Positions 9,655-19,891 of a stretch of DNA of 64,000 bases are shown piece after piece; the stretch's first letter is position 1, and every line of letters starts with the position of its first letter. The notes beneath the pieces were generated by a model. That model ran no database searches and was not told the DNA's origin. It saw nothing but the letters and a program-made list of their open reading frames with translations. Both the position numbers and the translations under genes were made by a program. The stretch lies in contig WTIO01000016.1 in NCBI GenBank assembly GCA_011526365.1, positions 1 through 64,000 on the forward strand. The letters are read 5' to 3'. The stretch is from Flavobacteriales bacterium (lineage in GTDB: Bacteria; Bacteroidota; Bacteroidia; Flavobacteriales; Flavobacteriaceae).

Positions 9655-10578
9655 TTATCGGTATGAGGTTTCTTCTTCTAATAGTTGTTTGTAACTACGG
9701 TAACGTGAGGCGGCAATTTCTCCGTCATCAACCGCAGTTCTAACAGCACATTGAGGTTCTTTTGTGTGCAAGCAATTGTTAAACTTACAGTTATTTTTAA
9801 GCGCAAAAATTTCAGGAAAATAATCCCCCAATTCCTCTGGGCTCATGTCCACTACGCCAAAACCTTTGATCCCGGGGGTGTCCACAATCCGCATATTGTC
9901 TTCCAAATCAAACATTTGTGCAAAGGTTGTGGTGTGCTGCCCTTGTTGGTGTTGTGCAGAAATTGGGGCTGTAAGTAACTCCAAATTGGGGGATAGCGCA
10001 TTGGCAAGTGTCGATTTTCCCACGCCACTATGACCTGCAAACATACTCACCTTGTTTTGCATCATTTGACGTACCTCGGCAACACCGGTGCCATTTTTAG
10101 CAGAAATAATTAGTGATGTATATCCTATGGCCTCATAGACGGCTTTTATTGCTGAAACGGCTTCAGTGGCTGCTTGGTCAAATACATCAACTTTATTAAA
10201 CAACAAGACCACTGGTACCCTATAGGCCTGGGCAGTAGCCAAAAACCGATCGATAAACGCCAAATGCGTGATGGGCTGTTGCAAGGTAACAAGCAAAAAT
10301 ACCTGGTCAATATTGGCAGCAATAATGTGGGTTTGTTTCGAAAGGTTTACGGATCGTCGGACGATGTAATTCTTACGTTCTTCAATGGAGGCTATTACCC
10401 CCTTCATGGGATCCTTTTCCAAAAGTTCAAACTGTACATGATCTCCAACTGCAACGGGATTAGTACTCTTAATACCCTGAAGTCGTAATTTGCCTTTAAT
10501 AATACATTCGTAAAATTGGGCCCCCGATTTCACCAAATACCAGCTTCCTGTTGATTTATAAACGACTCCTTTGCGCAT
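9655..10578 (-). CDS. rsgA: Ribosome small-subunit GTPase RsgA
   Basis: Circularly permuted GTPase acting in late 30S maturation. An N-terminal OB domain is followed by GTPase motifs in permuted order: G4 NKVD near residue 127, then G1 GHSGVGKST near 182, then G3 DTPG near 233. The C-terminal zinc site is C-x5-C-x-H-x5-C (CKFNNCLHTKEPQC). Length 307 is normal. Just upstream of the ATG a TATTTTTG box leaves only 6 bases to the start codon, suggesting a very short or absent 5' leader. Divergent from gpmI; followed by dtd. Confidence 0.97.
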   Translation of the reverse strand: MRKGVVYKSTGSWYLVKSGAQFYECIIKGKLRLQGIKSTNPVAVGDHVQFELLEKDPMKGVIASIEERKNYIVRRSVNLSKQTHIIAANIDQVFLLVTLQQPITHLAFIDRFLATAQAYRVPVVLLFNKVDVFDQAATEAVSAIKAVYEAIGYTSLIISAKNGTGVAEVRQMMQNKVSMFAGHSGVGKSTLANALSPNLELLTAPISAQHQQGQHTTTFAQMFDLEDNMRIVDTPGIKGFGVVDMSPEELGDYFPEIFALKNNCKFNNCLHTKEPQCAVRTAVDDGEIAASRYRSYKQLLEEETSYR

Positions 10579-10584
10579 AGGCTA

Positions 10585-10592
10585 CAAAAATA
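10585..10592 (-). promoter_or_regulatory. Candidate -7 box for rsgA-dtd
   Basis: TATTTTTG on the minus strand fits TAnnTTTG. It ends 6 bases before the rsgA ATG, so the transcript would start at or next to the start codon. No strong -33 element at 17-23 bases was found. Confidence 0.4.
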
Positions 10593-10639
10593 ACAACAAT
10601 TTATCCATTTGAGGCGTTCCCAAAACTTTGTGGATTAGC

Positions 10640-10647
10640 TATCTTTG
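10640..10647 (+). promoter_or_regulatory. Candidate -7 box for gpmI
   Basis: TATCTTTG fits TAnnTTTG and ends 6 bases before the gpmI ATG at 10654. This again implies a transcript beginning at or beside the start codon. A -33 TTTG at good spacing is not evident. Confidence 0.42.
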
Positions 10648-10653
10648 TACGAT

Positions 10654-12177
10654 ATGGAAGGACACAAAGTTTTACTAATGATACTTGATGGCTGGGGAAA
10701 ATCTCCAGATCCAAAAATTTCAGCTGTTGATCAGGCACAAACCCCAACTATAGATGGTTTGTACCAAACTGCTGCACATGCCGAACTGCGAACAGACGGC
10801 CAATTTGTAGGCTTGCCCGAAGGACAAATGGGGAACAGTGAAGTAGGACATATGAATTTAGGAGCTGGACGCATAGTATATCAGGACTTGGCCCGAATTT
10901 CAAATGCTGTAAATGAAGGGAAGCTCGGCGAAGAAAGTACTATTCAAAAGGCCATATCTTACGCGCAACAAAACAATGCTAATATCCATTTGATGGGGCT
11001 GCTTTCAGATGGCGGCGTACACGCACATATTGATCACCTCGAGGGACTTTTAGACGTCGTTACCAAAGGACAACAAAAAGTATTTCTCCATGCCTTTACC
11101 GATGGGCGGGATGTGGATCCCCATTCTGGTGCAGGGTTTTTGGAACAGATTCAGAAAAAATTAAATCAAACTGGGGCACAATTAGCTTCCTTCATAGGGC
11201 GCTATTATGCCATGGACCGCGACCAACGTTGGGAGCGCGTTAAAAAAGTATATGACCTGATCACTAAAGGCGTGGGTACGCCTACCCAAGACAGTGTGGC
11301 AAGCATTAAAAAATGCTATGCTGAAAATATCACAGACGAGTTCATTACACCCCACGTGCTAGTAGATGCCAACGAAGAACCTGTAGGGATCCTAAAAGAA
11401 AATGATGTCGTGTTGTTTTTCAACTTTAGAACTGACCGCGGACGTCAATTGACCGCAGTACTCTCACAAAAAAGTATCCCAGAACACGAGATGAACCCCC
11501 TCCCCTTGCATTTTGTGACCCTCACCAATTACGATGCTGCTTTTAATGGCGTGCATGTAGTTTTTGACAAAGAAAACATTAAAGATACCCTTGGAGAAAC
11601 CCTCGCCAAGGCGGGCAAAACTCAAGTGCGTATTGCAGAAACTGAAAAATACCCCCATGTCACCTTCTTCTTTAACGGTGGAAGAGAAGCACCCTTTGAG
11701 GGTGAAGATCGCATCCTTTGCCCCTCACCAAAAGTGGCTACCTATGACTTAAAACCCGAAATGAATGCATACGAAGTTCGGGATGCTATTGTAGCACGTA
11801 TTGAGCAAAATCCCCCTGATTTTATTTGCTTAAATTTCGCCAATCCTGATATGGTGGGACATACAGGAGATTTTCAGGCAGCCATTTCTGCCTGTGAAGT
11901 GGTGGACAGTTGTGTGCATGAGGTGCTGGAGGCCGCCAAGGCCCAAGATTATGTTAGCATTATTATTGCCGACCACGGGAACTGTGAAACCATGATCAAT
12001 CCCGATGGATCACCAAACACAGCACACACCACCAATCCTGTGCCCCTAATAGTAGTAGATCCCAAAAAAAGAACTATCCAAAACGGTATTCTTGGAGCCA
12101 TTGCCCCCACGGTATTGCATTTGATGGGAGTTCCAATTCCCAAAGCCATGACTGAAAAATCTTTAATTACCTCCTAA
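10654..12177 (+). CDS. gpmI: 2,3-bisphosphoglycerate-independent phosphoglycerate mutase
   Basis: Glycolytic and gluconeogenic enzyme interconverting 3- and 2-phosphoglycerate with two Mn ions. About 507 residues, as expected. Visible: LMILDGWG with the metal Asp, the phosphoserine nucleophile in GNSEVGHMNLGAGR near residue 64, FTDGRDVDPHSG, the Arg pair region DRDQRWERV, and C-terminal metal ligands NPDMVGHTG and ADHGNCE. The start was set at ATG 10654 (MEGHKVLLMILDGWG) rather than an upstream TTG, because the family begins just before this stretch. The following lipoprotein gene overlaps the stop by one base. Confidence 0.97.
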   Translation: MEGHKVLLMILDGWGKSPDPKISAVDQAQTPTIDGLYQTAAHAELRTDGQFVGLPEGQMGNSEVGHMNLGAGRIVYQDLARISNAVNEGKLGEESTIQKAISYAQQNNANIHLMGLLSDGGVHAHIDHLEGLLDVVTKGQQKVFLHAFTDGRDVDPHSGAGFLEQIQKKLNQTGAQLASFIGRYYAMDRDQRWERVKKVYDLITKGVGTPTQDSVASIKKCYAENITDEFITPHVLVDANEEPVGILKENDVVLFFNFRTDRGRQLTAVLSQKSIPEHEMNPLPLHFVTLTNYDAAFNGVHVVFDKENIKDTLGETLAKAGKTQVRIAETEKYPHVTFFFNGGREAPFEGEDRILCPSPKVATYDLKPEMNAYEVRDAIVARIEQNPPDFICLNFANPDMVGHTGDFQAAISACEVVDSCVHEVLEAAKAQDYVSIIIADHGNCETMINPDGSPNTAHTTNPVPLIVVDPKKRTIQNGILGAIAPTVLHLMGVPIPKAMTEKSLITS

Positions 12178-12728
12178 TGAAAAAAATAATACTACTTATC
12201 GCATTTTTAGCAGCAGCCTGCCAATCAACTCCCAAAAAGGATACTGTACCACTTCCTGTAGAAATTCAAACCGCTAGTGATGGGGAACAATACATTGAGG
12301 GCCCCATCAACAGGCAAAACCTCCTCACCTCCCCCCTAAGCACTTGGTTTGAGGAAGAATACAACAAGTTTTACGTAAACCCGCAATGGGTAGCAGACCA
12401 CCAAGGACTGTTAGAAGGCGTGCACCTAAAACTCTTTTTAGGCACCTGGTGTGAAGACAGTGAGCGCGAAGTTCCCGGAATGTTTAAACTATTGGATGCC
12501 CTGGGAATGGAAGACGACCAAATTGAAGTTTACGCCATGAATAAGGATAAAATTACCACGGCGAATTACGAAAAAGACCTCGACATCTTTAATATTCCTA
12601 CACTGATAGTTTATAAAAACGATAAAGAAATGAATCGATTTGTGGAGCTCTCTGTGGTTTCACTTACCGATGATCTTTCTAAAATCTTAAAAGGGCAGCC
12701 CTATGAGCATGCCTATTATGGATTCTAA
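12177..12728 (+). CDS. Thioredoxin-fold lipoprotein with a single active-site Cys
   Basis: A 183-residue predicted lipoprotein: signal peptide MKKIILLIAFLAAAC with the lipid-acceptor Cys at residue 15. The mature part looks like a thioredoxin fold: strand KLFLGTWCEDS near residue 90, helix, strand EVYAMNKDK, then the cis-Pro loop FNIPTLIVYKN near 141. Only one Cys is present at the position of a CxxC motif (WCEDS), so a classical dithiol oxidoreductase is unlikely. Its start codon overlaps the gpmI stop, and map begins 5 bases after it, so it is embedded in that transcription unit. Function unknown. Confidence 0.72.
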   Translation: MKKIILLIAFLAAACQSTPKKDTVPLPVEIQTASDGEQYIEGPINRQNLLTSPLSTWFEEEYNKFYVNPQWVADHQGLLEGVHLKLFLGTWCEDSEREVPGMFKLLDALGMEDDQIEVYAMNKDKITTANYEKDLDIFNIPTLIVYKNDKEMNRFVELSVVSLTDDLSKILKGQPYEHAYYGF

Positions 12729-12733
12729 ATTTT

Positions 12734-13549
12734 ATGGTGCTTAAAACAGCTGAAGAAATCGCTTTAATGCGCGAAAGTGCACAAATTGTTTCCAAAACGT
12801 TGGGGATGTTGGCTTCTGAAATTCGCCCAGGAGTAAGCAGTCTTCATTTGGATCAGCTGGCTGAAACTTTTATTCGCGATCACGGAGCCGAACCCGGATT
12901 TTTAGGGCTCTATGATTTTCCCAACACCCTATGTGTGAGTCCAGATGCACAAGTAGTTCATGGTATTCCCACCAATACCCCACTGGAAGAGGGTAGCATT
13001 TTATCCATTGACTGTGGTGCCTTAAAAAATGGATTTTATGGAGATCATGCCTATACCTTTGCCATCGGGGATATTGCTCCCGAAACGCAACAATTGTTGG
13101 ACACTACAAAAGCCTCCCTGTACAAAGGCATTGCAGCCTTCCAAAAAGGGAACCGCGTAGGCGATGTAGGGCACGCCATTCAGTCCTATTGTGAGGCGGC
13201 CGGCTATGGGGTGGTCCGTGAGCTGGTAGGCCACGGCCTTGGACGCGAAATGCACGAAGCCCCTGAGATGCCTAATTACGGGCGGCGTGGGCGTGGCAAA
13301 CGCTTTCAAGAAGGTTTGGTTGTAGCCATTGAGCCCATGATCAATCGTGGGACAAAAAGAATCAAACAACTTAAGGACGGCTGGACTATTCTTACCGTAG
13401 ACGGACAACCCAGTGCCCATTTTGAACACAACGTTGCCTTACTCAATGGACGTCCACAACTCTTGTCTACGTTCCAATTTATTTATGAGGCCCTAGGCAT
13501 TGAAAGTGACGAAGAAACTCCTTTCGAATATACTGGTGCTGCACCATGA
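12734..13549 (+). CDS. map: Type I methionine aminopeptidase
   Basis: Removes the initiator methionine from nascent proteins. 271 residues. Metal ligands can be seen in order: Asp in SIDCGALKNGFYGDHAYTF (two Asp), His in GHGLGREMHEAP, Glu in AIEPMIN and Glu in HFEHNVAL. The C-terminus has an extension of about 20 residues after the catalytic domain (ESDEETPFEYTG), which is seen in this phylum. It sits between the lipoprotein gene and a methyltransferase gene whose start overlaps its stop by 4 bases. Confidence 0.96.
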   Translation: MVLKTAEEIALMRESAQIVSKTLGMLASEIRPGVSSLHLDQLAETFIRDHGAEPGFLGLYDFPNTLCVSPDAQVVHGIPTNTPLEEGSILSIDCGALKNGFYGDHAYTFAIGDIAPETQQLLDTTKASLYKGIAAFQKGNRVGDVGHAIQSYCEAAGYGVVRELVGHGLGREMHEAPEMPNYGRRGRGKRFQEGLVVAIEPMINRGTKRIKQLKDGWTILTVDGQPSAHFEHNVALLNGRPQLLSTFQFIYEALGIESDEETPFEYTGAAP

Positions 13550-14301
13550 AACTCTTGCTAAAACTTTTCCCAAGACCCCTCTTAATACGGCTGAGTATCT
13601 TCTTTCGCCCCTTATTACAACTATGGTTTGCAGGAAACCGTTTGGAGGACCCCATTGACGGTAGCTGCTACCGAAAATTTTTGCCCTATGGTTATGGCAA
13701 ACAACTTCGCCCCAATGCCCTTTGCCCGGGAACACTTTCCCTGGAGCGTCACCGTTTGTTGTGGATTTATCTCACGCGCAATACCAAGCTGTTGCAACAA
13801 CCACAAAAAGTACTGCATGTGGCGCCAGAACAAGTGTTTTATAAAAAATTTAAAGCCCTCCCACATTGGGACTATACAACTACTGACCTCAACTCCCCAC
13901 TAGCAGATATACAGGCAGATTTACGTGCCCTACCTTTTGAATCCGAGCAGTTTGATGTTGTTTTTTGCAACCACGTATTAGAACACATCCCAGAGGATCA
14001 CAAGGCCTTAAAGGAAATTTTTAGAGTGCTTAAAACGGGAGGAATTGCCTTTTTGCAAACTCCCATCAATCAAGAGGCTGCTACAACCGATGAAGACCCC
14101 AGTATTACAGATCCCAAGGAGCGCAGCAAACGCTTTGGACAGTATGACCATGTGCGCTATTACGGCCGTGATTTTCTGGATCGTATTGCTGCGGTAGGGC
14201 TACGCCCAGAAGCGGTGGATGTATGTGCAGCATTAAGCAGTACAGAAATCGCTCGCTATGCCTTACCCAAAGGAGAATGGCTCCCCATTGGATGGAAATA
14301 A
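13546..14301 (+). CDS. SAM-dependent class I methyltransferase
   Basis: A 251-residue protein with a Rossmann-type methyltransferase core. Visible: LHVAPEQVFYKKF (variant motif I), TTDLNSP with the acidic residue for the SAM ribose, FDVVFCNHVLEHIPED (motif IV plus post-helix) near residue 145, and ALKEIFRVLKTGGIAFLQTP (motif VI). The N-terminal 50 residues are basic and hydrophobic and may bind a membrane or substrate. It overlaps map by 4 bases and is likely cotranscribed. The acceptor is unknown. Confidence 0.82.
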   Translation: MKLLLKLFPRPLLIRLSIFFRPLLQLWFAGNRLEDPIDGSCYRKFLPYGYGKQLRPNALCPGTLSLERHRLLWIYLTRNTKLLQQPQKVLHVAPEQVFYKKFKALPHWDYTTTDLNSPLADIQADLRALPFESEQFDVVFCNHVLEHIPEDHKALKEIFRVLKTGGIAFLQTPINQEAATTDEDPSITDPKERSKRFGQYDHVRYYGRDFLDRIAAVGLRPEAVDVCAALSSTEIARYALPKGEWLPIGWK

Positions 14302-14356
14302 GCCGCGCAACAGTTGTAAATCAAAAAAGGAGAATTAATATCTTTAGACTGCAATT

Positions 14357-15253
14357 ATGGGACTGGAAATTCAAAACCTTACAAAATCCTACGGGGCAAC
14401 CCCAGTTTTAAAAGGCATCAACCTTTCACTTAATGCAGGTGAAATTGTTGGCTTTTTGGGACTAAATGGGGCGGGAAAAACCACCCTGATGAAAATTCTT
14501 ACCGGCGCCCTAACGCAATGGGAAGGTGAAATAAAATTTAATGGAAAAAACCTAAAGGAACACCCCACCTCCATCCAACAAAACATTGGCTATTTACCTG
14601 AAAACAACCCCTTGTATGGAGAAATGTATGTGTTAGAATACCTGCGGTTTACGGCGCAAATCTATGGGGCACCGCAAAGCAATTTGAAGGAAGTACTCCA
14701 AAAAACAGGGCTTGAACTGCACACCACAAAACAAATTAAAACCCTTTCCAAGGGCTACAAACAACGTGTGGGAATGGCAGCGGCGTTGTTGCACCACCCT
14801 GAGTTTTTAATTCTTGATGAACCTACCACAGGATTGGATCCCCAACAGTTGGTTGAAATCCGCAAGCTGATTAAAACTATTGGAAAAACCACCACGGTGT
14901 TTTTATCTACCCACATCATGCAAGAGGTGGAAGCCCTTTGCGACCGCGTACTGATTTTGCACCACGGTAAAATAGTGTTAGACAGCCCCTTAACAGCGCT
15001 AGCTGCCAACCAGCAGCAGGTCATTAAAGTAAGCTTTAATTATCGGGTTGAAACGGAAGCCCTAGCCCTAATTCCCAGGGTAGAACGCGTGGTGAACACC
15101 TTTGACTTTGATTATGAAATTTACTGCTCCACCGATGCAGATATGCGGCCTGCCATTTTTGATTTTGCCCACGATAACGACTTAAAAATTAGAAATCTTC
15201 AACACAAAATTGAAGACCTCGAAAAAAAGTTTCGTGCCCTAACACAGGACTAA
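14357..15253 (+). CDS. gldA: Gliding-type ABC transporter ATP-binding protein (GldA-like)
   Basis: ATPase subunit of an ABC exporter. Walker A GLNGAGKT at residues 35-42, signature LSKGYKQRVGMAAALLH near 131-147, Walker B FLILDEPTTGLDPQQ and the switch His in FLSTHIMQEVEALCD. At 298 residues with a C-terminal domain ending EKKFRALTQ it matches GldA, which in Flavobacterium works with the permease proteins GldF and GldG and is needed for gliding. Neither partner gene is in the window, so the symbol is a homology call. Its stop overlaps the stop of metF by 4 bases on the opposite strand. Confidence 0.75.
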   Translation: MGLEIQNLTKSYGATPVLKGINLSLNAGEIVGFLGLNGAGKTTLMKILTGALTQWEGEIKFNGKNLKEHPTSIQQNIGYLPENNPLYGEMYVLEYLRFTAQIYGAPQSNLKEVLQKTGLELHTTKQIKTLSKGYKQRVGMAAALLHHPEFLILDEPTTGLDPQQLVEIRKLIKTIGKTTTVFLSTHIMQEVEALCDRVLILHHGKIVLDSPLTALAANQQQVIKVSFNYRVETEALALIPRVERVVNTFDFDYEIYCSTDADMRPAIFDFAHDNDLKIRNLQHKIEDLEKKFRALTQD

Positions 15254-16206
15254 AATACTTCCGCCGCAATTTGTTCTATGGCGGTAGATTTTCCCATAGA
15301 ATAATAATGCAAGAAGGGAACATTTGCCGCCATTAGTTCCTTGCTTTGCGCAATGCACCATTCAATGCCCACCTGACGAATTTCGGTATTGTCCTTACAC
15401 TTGACTACAGCTTTAATCAACGCCTCGGGCAAATCTACATGAAAGCGGTGGGGAATTAAATTCAACTGCTTTCTAGTAGCCAGTGGCTTTAAACCAGGGA
15501 TGATGGGAACTGTAATTCCAGCGTCTCGGCATTTTTCTACAAATTCAAAAAACTTAGTATTATCGAAAAACATTTGGGTGACTATATAATCGGCACCAGC
15601 AGCAATTTTCTTTTTTAAAAAATGAATATCGCTGTCTAAACTAGGGGCTTCCATATGCTTTTCAGGATACCCTGAAACCCCAATGCAAAAATCGGTAGGA
15701 GCGGAGTATTCCACTTCATCGTCCAAATAGCTGCCTTGGTTTAAGTCTTTAATTTGCTTTACCAAATCCACGGCATACAAGTGGCCATCTTGTGTGGGCT
15801 TAAAATACGTTTCAGACTTTACTGCATCCCCGCGAAGGGCTACCACATTATCAATGCCTAAAAAGTCTAGATCAATAAGAAAATTTTCGGTGTCCTCCTT
15901 CGTAAACCCGCCACACAAAATATGTGGAATAGCATCCACTTTGTAGCGGTGCTGAATGGCAGCACAAATTCCTACGGTCCCGGGACGCTTTCGAATGATT
16001 CGTTTTTCTAACAAACCGTTGTCATGCTCTTTGTACACATACTCCTCACGGTGATAGGTGACATCAATAAATGGTGGCTTAAACTCCATTAAAGGAGTAA
16101 TATTCTCAAATAAAGAGTCAATGTGTTGTCCTTTTAAGGGCGGGAGAATTTCAAAGGTAAATTGGGTTTTGCCTTTACTTTTTTCTATGTGTTCCAGTAC
16201 TTTCAT
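15250..16206 (-). CDS. metF: 5,10-methylenetetrahydrofolate reductase
   Basis: FAD enzyme making 5-methyl-THF, the methyl donor for MetH. TIM-barrel of 318 residues: FEILPPLKG with the N-terminal catalytic Glu near residue 19, DVTYH, the folate/NADH region GDAVKSETYF (equivalent of the GD dipeptide), FCIGVSGYPEKH, and AGADYIVTQMFFDN near 205. Last gene of the methionine operon, 6 bases downstream of metH. Its presence beside metH supplies methyl groups in the same transcript. Confidence 0.97.
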   Translation of the reverse strand: MKVLEHIEKSKGKTQFTFEILPPLKGQHIDSLFENITPLMEFKPPFIDVTYHREEYVYKEHDNGLLEKRIIRKRPGTVGICAAIQHRYKVDAIPHILCGGFTKEDTENFLIDLDFLGIDNVVALRGDAVKSETYFKPTQDGHLYAVDLVKQIKDLNQGSYLDDEVEYSAPTDFCIGVSGYPEKHMEAPSLDSDIHFLKKKIAAGADYIVTQMFFDNTKFFEFVEKCRDAGITVPIIPGLKPLATRKQLNLIPHRFHVDLPEALIKAVVKCKDNTEIRQVGIEWCIAQSKELMAANVPFLHYYSMGKSTAIEQIAAEVF

Positions 16207-16212
16207 AGTAGT

Positions 16213-18891
16213 TTATGTCAAATTGGGATTAAGCCATTTACGACCCTCTGCTTCGGGTAGCACTCTTCGGCTGCAATAGTCTAACAATTGATCGTCTTTA
16301 ATTTTTCCAAGTCCAAAATAGCGGGCCTCGGGATGGCCAAAATAATAGCCAGAAACAGAAGCCGCAGGCCACATGGCGAGGCTATCGGTGAGTTGAACCC
16401 CTATGGTTTCTTCTACATCAAGTAGCTTCCAAAGGGTTTTTTTCTCCAAATGATCGGGGCAGGCAGGATATCCTGGGGCCGGACGAATACCCTTGTACTG
16501 TTCTCCAATTAGCGCATCATTGTCTAAATTTTCTTCAGGACTATAGCCCCAAAAATGGGTGCGTACCTGTTGGTGGAGATATTCTGCAAAGGCTTCTGCC
16601 AAACGATCGGCGAGGGCTTTAAGCATAATGGAATTGTAGTCGTCATTTGCTGCTTCAAAAGCCTTGGCACGGGCATCGGTTCCAAAACCGGTGGTAACAC
16701 AAAAGCAGCCCATGTAATCAGTGATGTTATGGGCTTTAGGTACTATGAAATCGGCCAATGCCAAATTGGGTTCGCCTGCTCTTTTTTGGAGCTGCTGACG
16801 CAGGGTAATCCATTTTGCCAGTACGGTATTACGCTCAGAGTCTGCATATACTTCAATATCATCATCAACACTGTTTGCCGGGAAAAGACCAAAACGAGCT
16901 TTGGCGGTAAGCCACTGCTCTTTTATAATAGTTTCCAACAAAGCTTGGGCGTCATCGAACAGTTCTCGTGCTTGTGAGCCCACCACCACATCGGTTAAAA
17001 TGTTGGGAAATTTTCCATGCAAGTCCCAGGATCTAAAAAACGGCGACCAATCGATATAGGGCAACAACAGCTCTAAATCCATATCGTTAATGGTGTGGGT
17101 ACCCAAATGCTGCGGAACTACGGGGGTGAAATTTTCCCAGTTCAATTGGAGTTTGTTTTCTCGAGCGGCAGGAAGCGACAGGTAGCTTTTTTTACTGGTT
17201 CGGTCTAAAAATTTATCGCGGAAGCTGTCGTAATCTTCACGGATTTGGAGTTTGTATTTTGGCCCTGTTTTTTCGTTGAGTAATTGACTGAGAACATTTA
17301 CTGCTTTAGAAGCATCGTTAACATGAATAATAGCATCTAAGCCTTCGGGAGCAATTTTAACTGCCGTATGGGCTTTAGAGGTAGTTGCGCCACCGATAAG
17401 CAAGGGAATTTTAACTTCTTGGCGTTTCATTTCCTGGGCCACATAAATCATTTCGTCTAAGGATGGCGTAATTAAGCCCGAAAGTCCAATGACATCCACT
17501 TGTTCTTGCCGAGCAGTTTCAATAATTTTTTCAGGAGGTACCATCACCCCCAAATCGATAATTTCAAAATTATTACAGGCCAAAACAACACTCACAATAT
17601 TTTTCCCGATATCGTGCACATCACCTTTTACTGTGGCCATTAGCACCTTCCCGGCGGAGGGAGCTACCTCATTTTTTTCAGCATGGATGAAGGGTTGCAA
17701 ATACGCCACAGCCTTTTTCATCACCCGGGCTGATTTCACAACTTGTGGCAAAAACATTTTCCCTTCACCAAATAAATCCCCCACCACATTCATACCGTTC
17801 ATCAAGTGGCCCTCAATCACCTCAATGGGTCGATCGACTTCTAAACGGGCAGCTTCAACATCTTCAATAATATATGCATCAATCCCTTTAATAAGAGCGT
17901 GGGTGATGCGGTGTTGCAATGGTTCTTGTCGCCAAGTAGCTTCTTCTTTAGCTGTTTTTGTGCTGTTGCCTTTTACGCCTTCTGCAAAATCCAACAAGCG
18001 TTCTGTAGCATCGGGGCGACGATTGAGCAAAACATCCTCTACATATTCCAGTAAATCTTTGGGAATTTCGTCATATACTTCGAGTAAGGTAGGGTTCACT
18101 ATTCCCAAATTCATCCCGTGTTGAATCCCGTGGTAAAGAAAAGCCGCATGCATGGCTTCACGCACGCGATTGTTTCCACGGAAGGAAAAAGACACGTTGC
18201 TCACCCCTCCACTCACATTGGCGTAGGGGAGGTTTTTCCGTATCCAGGCTGTGGCCTTAAAAAAGTCTACAGCATTGGTTTTGTGTTCTTCCATCCCTGT
18301 AGCTACAGGAAAAATATTTGGATCAAAAATGATGTCCTGAGGGGGAAACTGTACTTCGTTTACGAGGATGTCGTAAGAACGTTTGCAGATCTCAATACGG
18401 CGGTCCAAGGTGTCTGCCTGGCCTTTTTCGTCAAAGGCCATAACTACTACTGCCGAGCCGTAGCGTCTTATTTTTTTAGCGGTAGCAATAAATTCTGCTT
18501 CCCCTTCTTTTAAACTAATGGAATTCACCACGCATTTGCCCTGAACTACTTTTAGGCCTGCTTCAATGATTTCCCATTTCGAGCTATCAATCATTACGGG
18601 AACTCGAGCAATATCGGGCTCCGCAGCTATAAGATTCAGGAAGGTGGTCATTGCCTCTACACCATCAATCATTCCTTCGTCCATATTGACATCGATGATT
18701 TGTGCGCCCCCCAACACCTGCTCACGGGCAATTTCTACGGCCGCATTAAAATCCCCAGCCTGAATCAACCGAAGAAACTTACGAGAACCGGTGACATTGG
18801 TGCGTTCTCCAATATTTACAAAGTTGGTCTGGGGTGTCACATGAAGCGCCTCAAGACCGGAAAGCATTAAGTGGGGAGTGGTCCTAGGCAT
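16213..18891 (-). CDS. metH: Methionine synthase, C-terminal part (folate, B12 and reactivation domains)
   Basis: 892 residues holding three of the four modules of cobalamin-dependent methionine synthase. Domain order: pterin-binding domain ([13 protein letters not shown] at the N-terminus, about 1-290), cap domain (about 320-410), B12-binding domain with the cobalt-ligating His in DVHDIGKN near 440, and the SAM-binding reactivation domain ([12 protein letters not shown] near 835). The homocysteine-binding domain is encoded separately by the next upstream gene, which overlaps this one by 8 bases. This split is usual in Bacteroidota and is not a frameshift artefact, since both parts have proper ends. 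Confidence 0.96.
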   Translation of the reverse strand: MPRTTPHLMLSGLEALHVTPQTNFVNIGERTNVTGSRKFLRLIQAGDFNAAVEIAREQVLGGAQIIDVNMDEGMIDGVEAMTTFLNLIAAEPDIARVPVMIDSSKWEIIEAGLKVVQGKCVVNSISLKEGEAEFIATAKKIRRYGSAVVVMAFDEKGQADTLDRRIEICKRSYDILVNEVQFPPQDIIFDPNIFPVATGMEEHKTNAVDFFKATAWIRKNLPYANVSGGVSNVSFSFRGNNRVREAMHAAFLYHGIQHGMNLGIVNPTLLEVYDEIPKDLLEYVEDVLLNRRPDATERLLDFAEGVKGNSTKTAKEEATWRQEPLQHRITHALIKGIDAYIIEDVEAARLEVDRPIEVIEGHLMNGMNVVGDLFGEGKMFLPQVVKSARVMKKAVAYLQPFIHAEKNEVAPSAGKVLMATVKGDVHDIGKNIVSVVLACNNFEIIDLGVMVPPEKIIETARQEQVDVIGLSGLITPSLDEMIYVAQEMKRQEVKIPLLIGGATTSKAHTAVKIAPEGLDAIIHVNDASKAVNVLSQLLNEKTGPKYKLQIREDYDSFRDKFLDRTSKKSYLSLPAARENKLQLNWENFTPVVPQHLGTHTINDMDLELLLPYIDWSPFFRSWDLHGKFPNILTDVVVGSQARELFDDAQALLETIIKEQWLTAKARFGLFPANSVDDDIEVYADSERNTVLAKWITLRQQLQKRAGEPNLALADFIVPKAHNITDYMGCFCVTTGFGTDARAKAFEAANDDYNSIMLKALADRLAEAFAEYLHQQVRTHFWGYSPEENLDNDALIGEQYKGIRPAPGYPACPDHLEKKTLWKLLDVEETIGVQLTDSLAMWPAASVSGYYFGHPEARYFGLGKIKDDQLLDYCSRRVLPEAEGRKWLNPNLT

Positions 18892-19891
18892 GGGTGTTGA
18901 TTTTTATATTTCTGGGCGTAAAGTTTTTTGCTGCTTGAGCAATTTTTTCGATATGTGCTGGGGTTGTCCCGCAACAACCGCCAATGATGTTTACCACGGC
19001 ATCCTTTAAATAGGGCTCTAAGAGGGCTAGCATTTCTTCGGGGGATTGATCATATGCTCCAAAAGCATTGGGCAAACCTGCATTTGGATGGGCAGAAACA
19101 CAAAATGGAGCGATAGCATCCAAGCGTTTTACGTAGGGGTACAACTGGTCGGCACCCAAGGCACAGTTAAATCCTACACTCAGTAAAGGCAAGTGTGCAA
19201 TGGACACCAAAAAAGCCTCCACTGTTTGGCCCGATAGTGTGCGTCCACTAGCATCGGTAATGGTACCACTTATCATCACTGGATGGTTCCAGCCTTTTTC
19301 TTGTTTTAAGGATTCTATAGCAAACAGCGCAGCCTTCGCATTCAGGGTGTCAAAAACAGTTTCAACCAATAAGATGTCTACCCCACCGGCAACTAGGCCT
19401 TCTACCTGTTCGGCATAGGCGGCTACCAAAGCATCAAAAGTAATGGCTCGATAGCCCGGATCGTTCACGTCGGGAGACATACTTGCCGTTTTGTTGGTAG
19501 GCCCAATGGAGCCAGCTACAAAACGGGGTTGCTTGGGGTTGGCTGTGGTAAATTCATCGGCTGCCTCACGAGCAATTTTAGCAGCAGCATAGTTTAAATC
19601 ATACACCGCGTCTTCCATGGCATAGTCAGCCATTCCGATTGAAGTAGAAGAAAACGTATTGGTTTCAATAATATCGGCTCCTGCTTCCAAATAGCTGCGG
19701 TGGATGTCTTTAATGGCCTGAGGTTGGGTAATGCTCAACATGTCGTTGTTTCCTTTCACAGGGCAATGATGGTCTTTAAATTGGGTGCCACGGTAGTCTT
19801 CTTCTTCAAAACCATAGGCTTGAATCATGGTTCCCATGGCGCCGTCCAAAACCAAAATACGCTCTTGCAATTGGGCTGTTATATCACTCAT
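18884..19891 (-). CDS. metH: Methionine synthase, N-terminal homocysteine S-methyltransferase subunit
   Basis: 335-residue zinc-dependent homocysteine-binding module of the split methionine synthase. Visible: [10 protein letters not shown] near residue 16, the first zinc Cys in [10 protein letters not shown] near 240, and the Cys pair in [10 protein letters not shown] near 306. It must act with the folate/B12 protein encoded directly downstream (8-base overlap, likely coupled translation). Upstream its start overlaps the metZ stop by 4 bases. An alternative, a stand-alone betaine- or SAM-homocysteine methyltransferase, is unlikely given the adjacency. Confidence 0.94.
   Translation of the reverse strand: MSDITAQLQERILVLDGAMGTMIQAYGFEEEDYRGTQFKDHHCPVKGNNDMLSITQPQAIKDIHRSYLEAGADIIETNTFSSTSIGMADYAMEDAVYDLNYAAAKIAREAADEFTTANPKQPRFVAGSIGPTNKTASMSPDVNDPGYRAITFDALVAAYAEQVEGLVAGGVDILLVETVFDTLNAKAALFAIESLKQEKGWNHPVMISGTITDASGRTLSGQTVEAFLVSIAHLPLLSVGFNCALGADQLYPYVKRLDAIAPFCVSAHPNAGLPNAFGAYDQSPEEMLALLEPYLKDAVVNIIGGCCGTTPAHIEKIAQAAKNFTPRNIKINTHA

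Noticed and set aside
16555-18763. Long plus-strand ORFs opposite metH
   Set aside because: They mirror the codon pattern of the strongly supported metH reading frame and lack family motifs.
18884-18891. Frameshift or sequencing error splitting metH
   Set aside because: Both parts have intact domain boundaries and a clean 8-base overlap; the split form is normal in Bacteroidota.
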